Origin: Lycorma delicatula
Lineage: Eukaryota; Arthropoda; Insecta; Hemiptera; Fulgoridae
Length of the DNA stretch: 64,000 nucleotides
Reading direction: 5' to 3'
Assembly: GCF_047948215.1 (NCBI RefSeq)
Contig: NC_134455.1
Location: forward strand, 79,218,689 to 79,282,688
Position 1 is the first letter of the stretch; every line of letters begins with the position of its first letter. Below, in pieces: positions 37,430 through 49,799 of the stretch. Made by a program: the position numbers and the translations under genes. The notes beneath the pieces are model-generated. The model searched no databases. It had not been told where the DNA came from and saw only the letters and a program-made list of their open reading frames with translations.

Positions 37430-37780
37430 GTGGAGATCACATAATGTCATACAGCCTATCCTGACTAGATCAAAGCTTGAATTAGCCACGACTGACCATT
37501 CCAAGGTTTCGAAAAGGAGCGGCTAGATGAAGAACAAAAGAGATCGTAGAGCCTGCTGGAATGTTCGACCAGGTGGCTTTGTGAATGATGGGAGATGTCT
37601 GTGTAGTGAGAATTCTAAAGAAGTGAATAAGCGTATATTAGACTGCTTGTCGCAAGTAATGCGGCCTTGCACGCCCCTATTGAACGCACGACCTGGACAT
37701 CTGACCATCTGAATGCCGCCTCCGGCCCGAGAGACTTCCATCCCCGGTCTTTCCTTACCTTATTTACCGCTCATCCGTAA
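37430..37780. other. GC-rich island of unknown origin
   Basis: About 350 bp near half G+C in an AT-rich setting. Both strands have open frames of 61-72 codons (37527-37712 on +, 37523-37741 on -) with no motif I recognise. The abrupt composition change suggests an insertion or an old exon; neither is supported by a second copy or splice structure. Confidence 0.4.
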
Positions 37781-38284
37781 ATCCGTAAACTTAAAAATTA
37801 AATTGCCACTGTTTGTTTAGGATTATACAAAAGCAGTAACATACAGTGCAAATATACAAACTTTCGTAATCTCTTGAGTATTCTTTTTTAATTTTAAGTA
37901 CGTAGAATATACCTAAATGGATACACTAATTAAAACCATTTATTAAACTGTTTTATTTGCAATTATTTACTTATACTTAAGATAAAATCAAAGTACTTGA
38001 TTTAATTTTACTCTTAACTTCACTTAATCACAAAATATTTTGCTGGAAAGAATCCCAGGTGCAAAGGACTTGAATATGCTATCAAAAATATATTTTCTAC
38101 ATTCAATGACTTCTTAAACTATCTTTTTTTAAATCGATTAAAAAATGTCAAATCGTCTAAGTTTTCCTTTAATGAAAACTAAAAATAAAAGAAACTAATT
38201 GTTCAAACAAAGAAATAAAAGTAGTAGATGCGGAATATTTTATTTTTAATGAAATATTTTGTAATTCATTTTACGTTTTATTTT
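37781..38284. other. AT-rich non-coding DNA
   Basis: No supported feature. Confidence 0.4.
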
Positions 38285-38428
38285 ACCCTAACGAACCCGG
38301 GAATGTTTCGCTATTGCTAAATTTGAATGTATACATTAAATAAATGTTGTATTGCATTTTACAAATTATATTATAAAAATAATAAAATATACATCAATTC
38401 AATATTAATGTTATTTCAATTAAATAAA
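38285..38428 (-). repeat. Probable Helitron 3' region
   Basis: On the minus strand, downstream of the helicase stop, AATAGCGAAACATTCCCGGG is followed by TTCGTTAG. Helitron 3' ends typically have a small GC hairpin shortly before CTRR. CCCGGG followed by a GTTAG-like end resembles that but is not exact, so this is tentative. Confidence 0.4.
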
Positions 38429-38897
38429 TCAAAATCGTTGCAATGCTCTGGGATGTACGATATTTTTGTCGATTCCATTTGTGTTATATATAAACAAATC
38501 GCTAGGTTTTCCTACACGGGAGCATGTAACGTATAAATGACCATGAGAAAAACATGGATTTTTCAAATTAAATCCTCATACTTGGAACGATTATTGACCT
38601 TATGATTTGGGAGCATGTAACGTATAAATGACCATGAGAAAAACATGGATTTTTCAAACTAAATCCTCATACTTGGAACGATTATTGACCTTATGATTTG
38701 TTTATCGTTACTGTAAAAGCAGTTTAGTTGGAAATTGCAATCGTTTGGATTGGAATGGCATATCTGTTGAAATCATTAGTATTTTGCTTAGATGACATTG
38801 TTTAACAATTTTTTGAATTGCTAATCTTCTGCAGTTGCATAGATGGAGTGGATCGATGTTTCTTAGAATAATTATAGGAACACCAATCTTTAATGCT
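38429..38897 (-). pseudogene. Helitron Rep/helicase C-terminal relic
   Basis: The minus-strand product reads ALKIGVPIIILRN, CNCRRLAIQKI, STDMPFQSKRLQFP, FTVTINKS*GQ, GF.LKNPCFSHGHLYVTCSRV and GKPSDLFIY, ending HPRALQRF then a stop at 38429-38431. The TINKSQGQ and YV..SRV blocks are the last two helicase motifs of PIF1-like helicases in Helitrons, and CFSHGQLY is characteristic of that family. Only the final 150 or so codons are left, interrupted by a 91-bp tandem copy and by stops. The Rep domain and most helicase motifs are absent. Confidence 0.88.
38518..38699. repeat. 91-bp tandem duplication in the Helitron relic
   Basis: 38518-38608 is repeated as 38609-38699 with one mismatch (ATTAA versus ACTAA). 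It duplicates the codons around LKNPCFSHGHLYVT. 91 is not a multiple of three, so it shifts the frame. Confidence 0.95.
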
Positions 38898-39829
38898 ATA
38901 ATGTAAAATAGTATTACATAATTGATTTTCTTTCTTTTTTCTTCTGGCTCCCAGAAAGTTTATCATAGTTCAAACCTCACCAATCTCACTAGTATGTTAA
39001 TCATAAATTAAATAAAAAGAAGTTTATATCGATTGTCAATGTCTATGTCAATCGTTGTCTATTTCAATATCGACTTCTTCAGAAAGTTATTATGTGATTA
39101 AATATTATGTGTCAACCAATATTTTGTCGTTTTGCATGCAATTTTACTTATAAATTAAAAACGTTCTTATTTTATTATTTATTATAATATAAAAAATTAT
39201 AATTATTTATTATAATTACAATTATTATTATTTCTTTTTTTTGCATTTTTGTAATTTACAAAAACAATGAAACCGACAATATTACGAAAAAAATTAATTG
39301 TACAATAATAATTCACAATTAATTTTCTTTCTTTCTTCAGCGATTCAATTTATACCGAACTTGATTTAAAATAATTGTATGTGTTTTTAAATTTTCAATG
39401 TTTCTCTTTTGAACAGTTTTCAACTTATGGGACTAATAACATTCTCGGGACAGATAATAATAATAAACTATAAAATTTTCAGTGAAATTGGTTAAGTGTT
39501 TTTTAAAGTTATTAGGACACAGACAAAATGAAGATTGTCTTTTATATATATAAATTAAATATTTATAAAAATAAACAGCTGTTTTATTTTTTTATTTTGA
39601 ATATCTTTCGTTTGTTGAATCCAAACAATATTTTACTTACCACTACTGAGATTTCCATTTTTTTTAAGATCAGTCAATTGAGAGTTTTTATATTATTCTC
39701 CGTTCTGTTGTGCTAATATATTTTTAACATGCCACTTTAATTACATCTACATATTGTAAGTTATATTTTTGAATTTCTTTGTATTTGCTTTTAGCCTCTC
39801 TAGATCTCTATTCCTAAAGTAAGTAAACC
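38898..39829. other. AT-rich DNA, possibly more Helitron remnant
   Basis: No helicase motif recognised upstream of 38897 on the minus strand. The 39420-39550 region has simple AT-rich sequence only. Confidence 0.35.
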
Positions 39830-40020
39830 TGAATATGTTATCCGAATAACTGGTTTTCCAAATTATTTTTGTTTCTACAAATTCTATCTAAAATTTCTTT
39901 TCTCTTCAATTCATCTTAAGAACTCTTCATTTTGATTCTTATCAATCCATCTTATTTTCAATACATTCCTGCAGAGCCAAAATTGAAATTACTCTATACT
40001 TTATCTTTTTATTTTATTTA
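39830..40020 (-). pseudogene. LINE ORF2 C-terminal fragment
   Basis: The minus strand reads VLKIRWIDKNQNEEFLR, a stop, then IEEKRNF, matching the R.SW.DRV.NEEVLRR.GEKR block found after the RT domain in insect endonuclease-RT LINEs. The same block occurs at 62236-62275. Short and with stops. Confidence 0.6.
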
Positions 40021-42355
40021 TTGACCACCTTTGATTGCTAAAAACGTCTATGTAGAAATTTTTAAGAATCTGTTTCTAATTTCTACAACTATTTGAAAAT
40101 AGTTTTTTTTTTTATTTTTAGATCTCTACTCAGTATTAATTTGTCCATCTCATCTAATTGTATTATTTGACTACCAATATTTTACAATGCCACATATACT
40201 TATTCTATATAGAAAGAAAGAAGTTTCATTATGTTATACAACAGAAGTAAATATTACTGTATGTAAAACAAAACTATTCGATATTTTTTATTTTTTATTG
40301 GTGTTCCTTGAGGCCAAAAAGACCAAAAAATCTTGATTAAAAATTTACATATTCATGATTTTGTCAATTTTTAAACGTATGCATATTGGTATCTTTTTGA
40401 GCATATACCTAAGAAACCAAATATCATGAATAAATATAAAATCTTTCATTAAGAATTAGAGCTTTGAAAATTGTTGTAAATCTTGAGGTGTTACCACAGA
40501 GAATCATTGTAGGGGTCAGAGGAAAGTTAAACGTCCATTAAAACATCTAAAATTTTGCCTAAAACGTCAAATTTTTTTCATTCACCTATCAACTCGCTAA
40601 TTGTATTTTTTTTGTTTTTCAATGGAAGCGATATAAGGAAAGGAAGTAATCTGTAATTTTATCATCGATACAGAAAGTAAACGTTTAATATTTTGAACAG
40701 AAAAATAATTCCAAAATGTTAACATTAGAAATATAGATAATTAAAAATTAAGTGCTTGTTTAACAAAGAGTTGAATGCTTAATAATTCTTTTTAAAATAA
40801 GTTAGGATTTTAGGGTAAATAAATTACTTTTTTAAATTAGTTATTAATTGTGGAGGAAGTTGACTGCGGCAGAATTTTAAGGATGATGAAAAAATATCAA
40901 AGCTTTCTTTCTTTCTATTTTAAAAATATATTTTATTACAATGCGACATGACTGAGTAACGAATTTACATACATTTTTCCCTCTGATAAGGGAAAACATT
41001 AATAGGATATTTGAAAAAATGCAATGAAATTTTCGTTTTACCAGAATCTCTTAAACTCTCCAATTGGAAAATTTACGTAATTCTGAAAAAATAGTAATAT
41101 AAACGAAATACAAATTATTAAAAACTATTTGACAATTTTTGAGCTATATTAGAATTTTTCTTCATTCTCAGTTTTTGAACAACATTCATCGCAGACAGAA
41201 TCAAAGATGTTCATCAGTGCTACTTTTCTTCTAGACATTGCTGTAATTCAGAAATGACCTAAAGATGCTGAGGCACTATTGATCCTTTTAATGGTATAAG
41301 AAATGATTAAGCGCATGTAAGTGATTCGCACGTTATTAATAGAAGCCGAAGCAAACCGATCACAGCAAACATGTTAAAATTTAATATATATGAAAATACT
41401 GGATAATTTCAGGAACTTAACTTTTCAGTTGTATATTTTATAGGTTTGCTATATTTACATACCTATGACTAAAATGAAATTATTTAAATACATTTTTATT
41501 AAAATAGATACAACAGTTTACTCTTTGTTAGAAATAAAAGAAAAACCTGTTTGGTTAGCATTTTTAATCTTGATAACAAAAGGCACAGTTGAATGAAGAA
41601 AAACACATTAGAAAAAATTATAACATTTTTTATATTTATAAGACGTAACGTTATTTTTATGTAAAATAAAATAAGTGATGTCCGAAAATGAATTTGAAAA
41701 TATAAAGCTCACTAAATTCTCTCTAGTTGAACTAAAAAATATATCTAAAATTGGTGTAAAAGACAAAAGTATATATTTATAGTAATTGAATTTAATGGTT
41801 TTGATTACTGGATAAAACTTTACAAATTTTATATAGGCCTATTTTTGTATCTATCGATTTAAATTTAATAACATTATTAGAAGTATAAAATTTCATCTAC
41901 ATTTTACACATATTTAATATTTAATACAATACAGAATTATAATATTCAATGTTATATATATATTATAGATTATATTATAATATTATATATTACATATATT
42001 CAGTGTTCATTAATAGAAATTTAATAAGATCTTCCTCCCCTCCAACCCCTCAACCACTTAAATAAAACATAAAAATGTAAAACAAATCAGAATTACGAAA
42101 GTATTTTTAGCAAAAATATAGCTTACTAAAAAGACATGCAGTAATGCTATAAGAATGAAATTGAATTCTATTAACCACCTTTCCAAGAAAGGTTACACAA
42201 AATTATTCTCTGTGTTTGTGCGTATATTTATGGTATAATCATTCTTTATCATTTACAATTTTGATTTTACCTAATTCATTTTTGTAATTGATATATATCA
42301 CTGACAGAAAACGGAACAGAGCATAATATCAAAACACTCAAATAACTGATGTGTC
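40021..42355. other. About 2.3 kb AT-rich DNA, unassigned
   Basis: No recognised gene. 41930-42000 is a dense TA palindromic stretch. Confidence 0.5.
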
Positions 42356-42856
42356 TGTCGTAGGCGAATTGAAAAATCAGGCTCATTGTAAAAAAGCTAC
42401 GACATTTTGCTTGATAAAATGGAAAATTACCTAGAAATTTCTAATCACCCTAATATTTTTCAGGCTTACTCTAATGAGCCTATAGAACTTAAAGCTAATT
42501 AGAAAATGTGCAATTGTTTTCAAATTTTCTTCTAAATCAGTGGGTATTTCAGAGAAATTATAAATATAATCTAACTAAACTTAATCTACGCTGGCTAGTC
42601 AAGATTAGCGATCGAAGTTTAGTTAGAATATATTTATAATTTGTATGAATAATTATAAGCAATACTGCTTATGTTGGACCTCTATTTATCTTTAACGAGG
42701 AAACAATTGCACATTTTTTAATTAATCTGAAGTTTTATGGGCTCATTATAATAATCCTGAAAAATATTAGGCTGATTAGAAATTTGTAGCTAATTTTCCA
42801 GTTTATGATGACGCCCTTTACAATAAGCCTGATTTTTTTTCAATTCGCCTACGACA
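42356..42856. repeat. Foldback element C, 501 bp with about 230-bp arms
   Basis: TGTCGTAGGCGAATTGAAAA at the left end is inverted at the right end (CGCCTACGACA, ending 42856). The arms match nearly to the centre, sharing AATCAGGCT.ATTGTAAA, GGAAAATTA, AATTTCTAATCA.CCTAAT, ATATTTTTCAGG, ATAATGAGCC.ATA, AAAATGTGCAATTG and ATTATAAATATA.TCTAACTA. The spacer is only about 20-40 bp, so the transcript or single strand would fold into one long hairpin. No open frame. Confidence 0.9.
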
Positions 42857-44438
42857 TCTTCAAAATAATGAAAATTATAATCCTGGTACGTAAAAACTAC
42901 TTTGGAATCATCACATGAAAGATTAAATAATGTAACAGTTATTTATTATTATAAATAGATAATAAAAGTAAACTTTAAAATGAATTACAAAGTATTGCGT
43001 TAAAATAAAAAATTAAGCATATCTACTATTTTTAATTTTATGTTTCGAAAAATAAATTCCCTTCATTAAAGTGAAATTAACAAGGTTTGACATTTTTTAA
43101 TTGACGTACAAAAAAATGACATAAGTGGTCATTGAATGTAGAAAATATGTTTTTGATAACATTTTTAAGAACTTTTCTACCGCATTCTTTCAAGGAAAAT
43201 ATTTTGTGATTAGATTAGCTGAAGATAATAATAAAATTAAAACAATTATTTTGCTTTTATCATAAAATATAATTTCGTAATTGCAAATGAAACATTTAAT
43301 ATATATTTATAATTAGTGTACTCAATTGAGTGTATTTTAAAGTACTTGAAATAACAAAAAAAAAGAATGTTAAGGTATTTATCTCAATTAAGAATGAGTT
43401 TTCTTCGTTAAAATTAATTAATCTATTTTAAAATACATTATAGGCTAAAGATTTAATTTTACAAATGTTATTAATCACAAGTTATACTACTCATTAGACC
43501 TTTATACTTATAAAAAATATTGCATAAGTATTGTAATTGCAGTTTAGAAATCTAAACAAATTTAAATTTTATAAATATCTGAAGCCATATAAACGTTATT
43601 ATGTAATATAGTTTAGTTTCATTAAACAGAAAGCATAAACACAGTAATTAAAATATTTAAAATACCATGAAATTGTTCCATAAAAAAAAAGTAATAAGAA
43701 TAGACATTTTTAAGAAAACATTTCTTACAAATTTAATCCAATTACGAAAAAAAAATCAAAAATATTTACAGCGACAGAAAGTAAAAAATACTTTTAGAAT
43801 CTTCTCCAAGGTTCAACTTTTAAAATCATTGCATCAGATTGAAAAAGCAAACAATTTATTAAACATTTTTGGTCGTACACTTATTTTATAAAGATGAATT
43901 CTCTAAAAGATCCAAAAAGAATTTTTTATTACTTTTCAGAGCGATCTTTTCAAATCAGGGTTTCTTCTTATTTTTCTTTGTTGAGTTAATTGTATTCTGT
44001 ATATTTTAATTTTTATTTAAAATTAGGGAAAAGTTTAAAATAATTTCAAATAGTTTTTCTTTAGCGAAGCCAGTTTTTTTTATAAAAAGGTTTTAAATTT
44101 AAAAAAAGATATTCTTTCATTTAAGCTATTGAGAAAAAGGTTATACTATCATCACCAATATAGGCACTTCTTGGAAAAAAGAGCAATAATAATTCTCAAA
44201 GTTGTAGCCCAATTGCTGAAAAGGAGGTTTAAACTTACAAAGAAAAAAAAACGAATTGGCAACCTCCCTCTTTTTTTAATTGATTAACAATGAATGATTT
44301 TAAACCATTAAATGATTTTAAACCAGTATTAAACTATTCATAGAACTTTAAAAATCGTTCTTTTTTAATTTAAAAAAAACGATTTTTACTTTTGTTCTGT
44401 ATTACTCTTTCTTTTTAAATAATTATCGCAGTGTATAA
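42857..44438. other. AT-rich DNA, unassigned
   Basis: A 74-codon Lys-rich frame at 43667-43891 shows no motif. No other feature was recognised. Confidence 0.45.
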
Positions 44439-45320
44439 GTTACCGTGAATGACCGAAATCACAGAATATAAATATCCTCCGGTGAATGTAGACACGCACC
44501 AAATATATCGGTGAAAGACCGAAATATTTGCTTATTCACTGACTTCACCGGTATATGTCGACAAACACAAATAAGATGCGCTGGAAGTCGAAACGATATC
44601 AAGAAATTAAAAAAAAAAATCAGTCAATACCAGTCTCTAATGTAAGTAGATTATGAGAAACCATAACATAACCTAAGCTCGCTTCGTTCGCTAACCACGT
44701 CTAATTAAGTTAAATATACAAATTATAAGTTATTCTCCAACATTGGAGGCGATTAATCAGGTTCATCGCGTTCAGGATGCACTGATGGCGAAAGTTGAAT
44801 AAAAATATTTTTATCATTTATCTGACCATTTATTTGAATCGTTACCGTTGATCCATGTAGTTAACATATTTTGTATATTCTGATTGACCCTTTCAATTTA
44901 TAAAATGCTTAAAATTTTATTAGTTTTTTTTATAGATGCAGTCAATTTGATTAACCGCCACAAATGTTGGAGAATAACATATAACTTGTATATTTATCGT
45001 TAATTAGACGAGGTTAACATCCGAAGCGAGTTAAGTTTGACTTAAATTTAAACTTCCTTTTTTACGAGATTTCTCATAATCTACTTTACCTTAAATATTA
45101 GTATTGGGTGATTATTTTATTTTTTTTTAATTTCTATGATCGTTTAGATCCCTACCAGAGCTTATCTTTGTTTGTCGACGTATACTGGCGAAGGTAAAAA
45201 TTAGCAAATTTATCGGATTTTCGCCGACGTATTAATACCATATAAATACACATACCGGTGATGTGTCTATATTCAACGGGGAATATCGACGTTTGTCAGA
45301 TATCACTTTTTCACGGTAAC
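44439..45320. repeat. Foldback element D, about 880 bp with about 320-bp arms
   Basis: It starts GTTACCGTGA (44439-44448) and ends with the inverse TCACGGTAAC (45311-45320). The left arm to about 44760 matches the reverse complement of the right arm from about 44940: GTCGACAAACA.A.ATAAG, TAGATTATGAGAAA, CGAACGAAGCGA-like and CTAATTA.G blocks and the ATTCTCCAACATT block. The interior plus right arm (44794-45320) is colinear with 1-504. No transposase is encoded. Confidence 0.9.
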
Positions 45321-46175
45321 AAATATAATACAATATTTCTCACTGAAATAGGTTTAATAGTCTTGCCTATTTATTCTAGCCTTTCTTTTGGGTGAGTGTA
45401 TGTAAGGTATCTGAAGTACAAAATATTAATGCCTTAACGCGGTTAGTTAATGCCACCTTAGCTTTCTCTGATGTAATGATGTTTATTTCCCAGCATTTTT
45501 TAATGGTGTAAAGTCATAGTATCACATACAGGGTTATACAATAACTATTTCAGATAAATTAACATTATAATAATTAAAAATTTCAATTCATTACTGAATT
45601 ACATTTAATTTCATTGGGCTTGTCGAATACTGTATTACTTCAGTTTAATCGGCTCATTGATAAAAATAATGGTAAAACCAATTTTCTGCTCATTTTACGT
45701 AGTATATATATTAAGAAGCATAACTGTTGAGTTCCAAGAGTAGCTATCTGATAGGTAAGTTTTAAAACTTTTATTTTGATTTCATTCACTAAGTGCAAAT
45801 AAAATTAAATTTTGAATTTTTGTGAGACTATTTATTTCTCTACATAAAATAATATTGCATTGTACTTTACTCATGATGAGGGTCTAATCGAATTAACTTT
45901 CTAGTTTTTCTACTAAGTTTTACCATTTCTTTCATCGTTTTAAAAAGTAACAGGTTTTTTATTAAATACTTAAGTCTTTTATAAATATTTTCGTTTCTTT
46001 ACAATAATTTATTTTTTACATTTCGTATTTAATAGTTTCCTTTATAAAAACCTTAAATAAAGGAATGGAATTAATTTCAAATGACAGTAATGTAAACGTT
46101 AAAGCAAGAATAGTCTAACTTTAAAACTAATTCAAGAATTTAGTAAATTAAGTCTTTATCATGATATACATGGTT
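45321..46175. other. AT-rich non-coding DNA
   Basis: No supported feature. Confidence 0.4.
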
Positions 46176-46650
46176 ATTTTAACCGACTTCAAAAAAGGAG
46201 GTTATTTATTCAATCCGTATATTTTTTTAATGTTTGTTCGCGCTTAAGTTTTTCCCTATTAATCCGACTCAAATAAATCTTTTTTCGATGGTATCTGACG
46301 CTGAAAATAGTTTTAAACACCTAAAAATTGGTCTGAATATTGACGAAATAGAACTTCTGTCCGTCCGGCGCGTAGGTAGGGACAGTGAATATCTTGATAT
46401 TCTATTTGTATGTATGCGTCACGTTAAATGATGTTATATGGTCTTATGTAGGGCAGCGAATGTGAGTTGCTGCACAAGATATATAGCACCTTTAATAAAA
46501 TCGTCAGAATCGAGATATCTCGTCTTAAACCTTTCAAACCCAGTACGCATTAAGTACAGCATCGGTAGAGACAGTAGGAATCGTGTAATTCTACAAACGT
46601 GTATCACATTACTTGGTCTTGATGGTTCCATTTTTTTTTTTTTTTTTTAA
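46176..46650 (+). repeat. Probable retroposed dispersed repeat ending in poly(T)
   Basis: It begins near AACCGACTTCAAAAAAGGAGG, a phrase I recognise from many insect dispersed repeats (recall, not a match in this window). It is less AT-rich than its flanks and ends in a run of about 18 T at 46629-46647. Open frames on both strands (46234-46431 +, 46434-46631 -) show no known domain. If the T-run is a reversed poly(A), the element inserted in the minus orientation. Confidence 0.4.
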
Positions 46651-47559
46651 TAATTATCTAACATTTGAATTTAACAACTCAATCGTTATGAAAATTTTCG
46701 TATCTGAGTTATATTTTACAGCTTAACTACACAAATTTTGAATATAAAAATTGTTTAGTAAATAAATGAATATGAAACTTTAAATTTTTTAATATTAATA
46801 ACAAAGAGCATAAGAGCTTGTTTATTATTTAAACAAAATTAGATGAAAAAAGGTTTACCGCTGTTTAAAGCCAATGTGATTCGTTGAAGGAAATAAGTTA
46901 AAGGTCGATTAGATTAACTTTTCAAACAGAACTTCTCAAACACACTTTATCACTTTTTTTGTCAGTGATCAGACTTTCATAAGCTCTAATTAAAAATATT
47001 AATTGAAATTTGCATTATCAGAAAATTCCCAACTATTAGTTTAGTGTTACCTTGGTTAAAGTTCAAATTTTTAAACTGATAATTTTTAGTCAATGTGTCT
47101 TATGATTTATAAAATTACGTAAAAATTCTCCCTTAGAATTTAAACTTAAACCTAAGACATTTTATTATTTTTAGATTATCTAATATTTAAAAAGAAAACT
47201 AAATAAACTCATGAAAAAAGTATAATCTTGATTTTATTTAGTTATTCTTAATTTATATCATAATAAAAAAGATGTACAGATTGAGATTATAACTTCTAAC
47301 ATTTAACATTTGTTCGAAGTAGTTTCATTTATGACTATTACTAGTTGTTTATCTTCCAATCAGATTTATTTTTTTTAATTCATCTGGTTTTTGTTAAATT
47401 AGATTTTAATTATAATTTATTTGGGATTATAATATTTTTACATCCATTTCTCCTTCTTTTGATCGTTAATTTTCTTGGCCTTTCAATAGTTCATTCTTTC
47501 GCTTTGTTTTTGCTTTTTTTTTCTGACTAGATAATTATATTTAGCAGTTCATTATTAAA
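46651..47559. other. AT-rich non-coding DNA
   Basis: No supported feature. Confidence 0.4.
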
Positions 47560-47765
47560 ATATTGTCGGCAAAGATTAGGCAGTGAATTCCACTTTCTTT
47601 CAGTTTTGACCCAATTTTATTTGGTGATGGTGTCTAATTTCTTTCACCTTTTTCCGCATTTCTTTATTAATTTCTCTTGTACGCAGCTGAAAATAGTTTT
47701 TGATAAACCGACACTTTATTTGATGATTCATTTTAAATTTATTATTAATAAACTATAGAATCATT
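47560..47765 (-). pseudogene. LINE RT fragment, downstream partner of 47780-48720
   Basis: The minus strand reads REINKEMRKKVKEIRHHH, then a decayed catalytic box in LIFADNILI (YADD-type, second Asp replaced by Asn) near 47560-47590. The DNA matches 48499-48700, including the shared CGGCAAAGATTAGG.AGT.AATTCCA.TTT block. Confidence 0.7.
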
Positions 47766-47779
47766 CATAGTTGGTATTC

Positions 47780-48720
47780 GTAGTTGCGTTCTTTCTTTTT
47801 ATCCATTCTCTAAGAAAGCCTTGAAATTTAGTACCAGTTTTCTGAATGTTGTTTCATCTTGTACAATTTCTTAAAATATTTTCATTTCTCTTACATCTTT
47901 CTGAACCACTAAAATCCACTGATTTCCATTAATATGGTTGAAGATTTCTTTTCTGAGCCTGTTATCATTCATCCTCATAAGGAAGCTAAAAAAGCTAGTT
48001 ATTTTTCCTGATAGAATCTGACATTTTCTGTTTCAATGTTAAAAATCTTTATTACTTATGTATTTTCATTTGTTTTTACCTTTCTTTTTTTGGTTCTAGG
48101 ATTTTTCTAAAAAATTCTCTTTTTTTCCATTACACCCGTATTCAAGTGGAAGATGCATATAATTTGTAGAGGTTTTCTGGTTTGATTAACTTATTATATG
48201 TCTGGTTTTAGCTTTTACGTTTCTTTTTTTTGTAAATATCTTTTGTGAGTTTGTAGGATAATTCCATTTTTCTCGTTCTTGCTTGTCGGCATCATTATCT
48301 AAACCAGTGATTTTTATATTTCCCCAGATATTTTTATATCGACTTACTTCAATGATTTTTCCGTGCTTCACCATCAGGGACTCGAGGGAAACTTTGATGT
48401 TGGTCATGAACTCTGTCTTTTTGAGGAAAGATTTCTCTGCGATTTGTTTTAGGTAGTTTACTTGTTCTTCTGCCGTTAAGATATTCTTCAAGAAAATAAA
48501 ATACCGTCGGCAAAGATTAGGAAGTTAATTCCATTTTTTTTTTTCACTTTTGGACCCACTTTTATTCGTTAATGATGTGTAATTTATTTCATCGTTTTTT
48601 CCCCATTCCTTATTAATTTTTCTGGTATACGGAAAAAAATAGTTACTGATAAACCAAAATATTATTAAATAATTTATTTCTTCCCTTAATTTTCAGTAGG
48701 CAGAAGTTAAAACAAATATT
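47780..48720 (-). pseudogene. LINE RT and C-terminal relic
   Basis: From 48720 downward, GINFLIFADGILF is a decayed RT catalytic box (second Asp replaced by Gly, near 48500-48525). It is followed by NILTAEEQVNYLKQIAEK and KTEFMTNIK (48395-48421), KYKNIWGNIK near 48330, LIKPENLYK near 48180, RKILEPKKER near 48090 and FRKLVLNFKAF near 47830. The order matches the family seen at 4000, 7151 and 29820. The frame from 48186 to 48491 is open for 101 codons, but the rest has stops and shifts. Confidence 0.82.
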
Positions 48721-49799
48721 AAATATTTGTTCGTACATCCATTAATAAAAAAAAAATGTATAAAAATTATGAAAAAAATATATTAAAAAATTTAAACCGT
48801 AACGAAACGCAAAAAATAATAACGTTTTAATAAATTGCGTAAAATAAACAAATAATAAGTACTATTAATCAAGTATGGACAGCTTCATTTTTGTGTGAAT
48901 CACGTAATATTTAGAATAGAAGAGTATTGTATAATGCTACGCATGAGTTTTCATCAACGTGGGAGCAGAAAAGCATGGTTTGCTTCTAGTGTCAGTTCTG
49001 CACTTTTAACACCCTTCCACTTCTAACTCATTTTTTTCAAGGACAACTATACTAAGCTAAACAAATCGGTCACTTATTTTCCTGTTTATATTATTCCACT
49101 TAAAAAAATATTATGATATTCAAAAATAAACGTTATTTATTTAGTTTCGTAGTATATTTCAACATTTTTTTATCTATAAAAAAACATTAGAACTCGCATT
49201 AGATCTATTTTTTTTTTTTTTTTGAACAGCAAGGACATACATAAAATTCTAGCTTTTATTTACTTATTCAAAATCTGCTTTAAAGAAAAAGTATTAATAA
49301 TAGTAAAAAAAAATATTATTAATTTTAATTAATTATAATTAACTAATAAATATTAATTAACTGAAGTAAACATTGATTATAAGAAACATATTTTAAAACT
49401 CTGAACGACAACTCCAAGCTTATATCAAACCTTTTTTTCTCTAGAATTTTGTGAAATAATTTCCTGAGAATCTATTTTAGACCGTTTTCAAAAGAAAAGT
49501 TTGAACAGAATATTATATATAACTATAACAAGTATATTATATTAGTAAATAACAAGATGTAAATATTGTGGATTTTTTAAAATACGCAATTATGATATTA
49601 CAATTGAAATATTTGCTATTCCCTCGCAATTTGTTTTCATTATTCACAGAACGTATCTCAGAAAAGCATCTCAAGGGACGAAATTAATAATTATACTACC
49701 ACCCCCTTCGTGGCTTCGCCCAGTCTATATGTTTACTTTCTTTTCTCGTCATTATCAAATCTTTTTTATTTTATGTTTTTTAGTTAGGTAGCCAAAGGC
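48721..49799. other. AT-rich non-coding DNA
   Basis: No supported feature. The GC-richer phrase CCCCCTTCGTGGCTTCGCCCAG at about 49700-49725 is unassigned. Confidence 0.4.

Noticed and set aside
43667..43891. 74-codon Lys-rich frame with ATG
   Set aside because: AT-rich codons only, no motif, no splice or repeat support.
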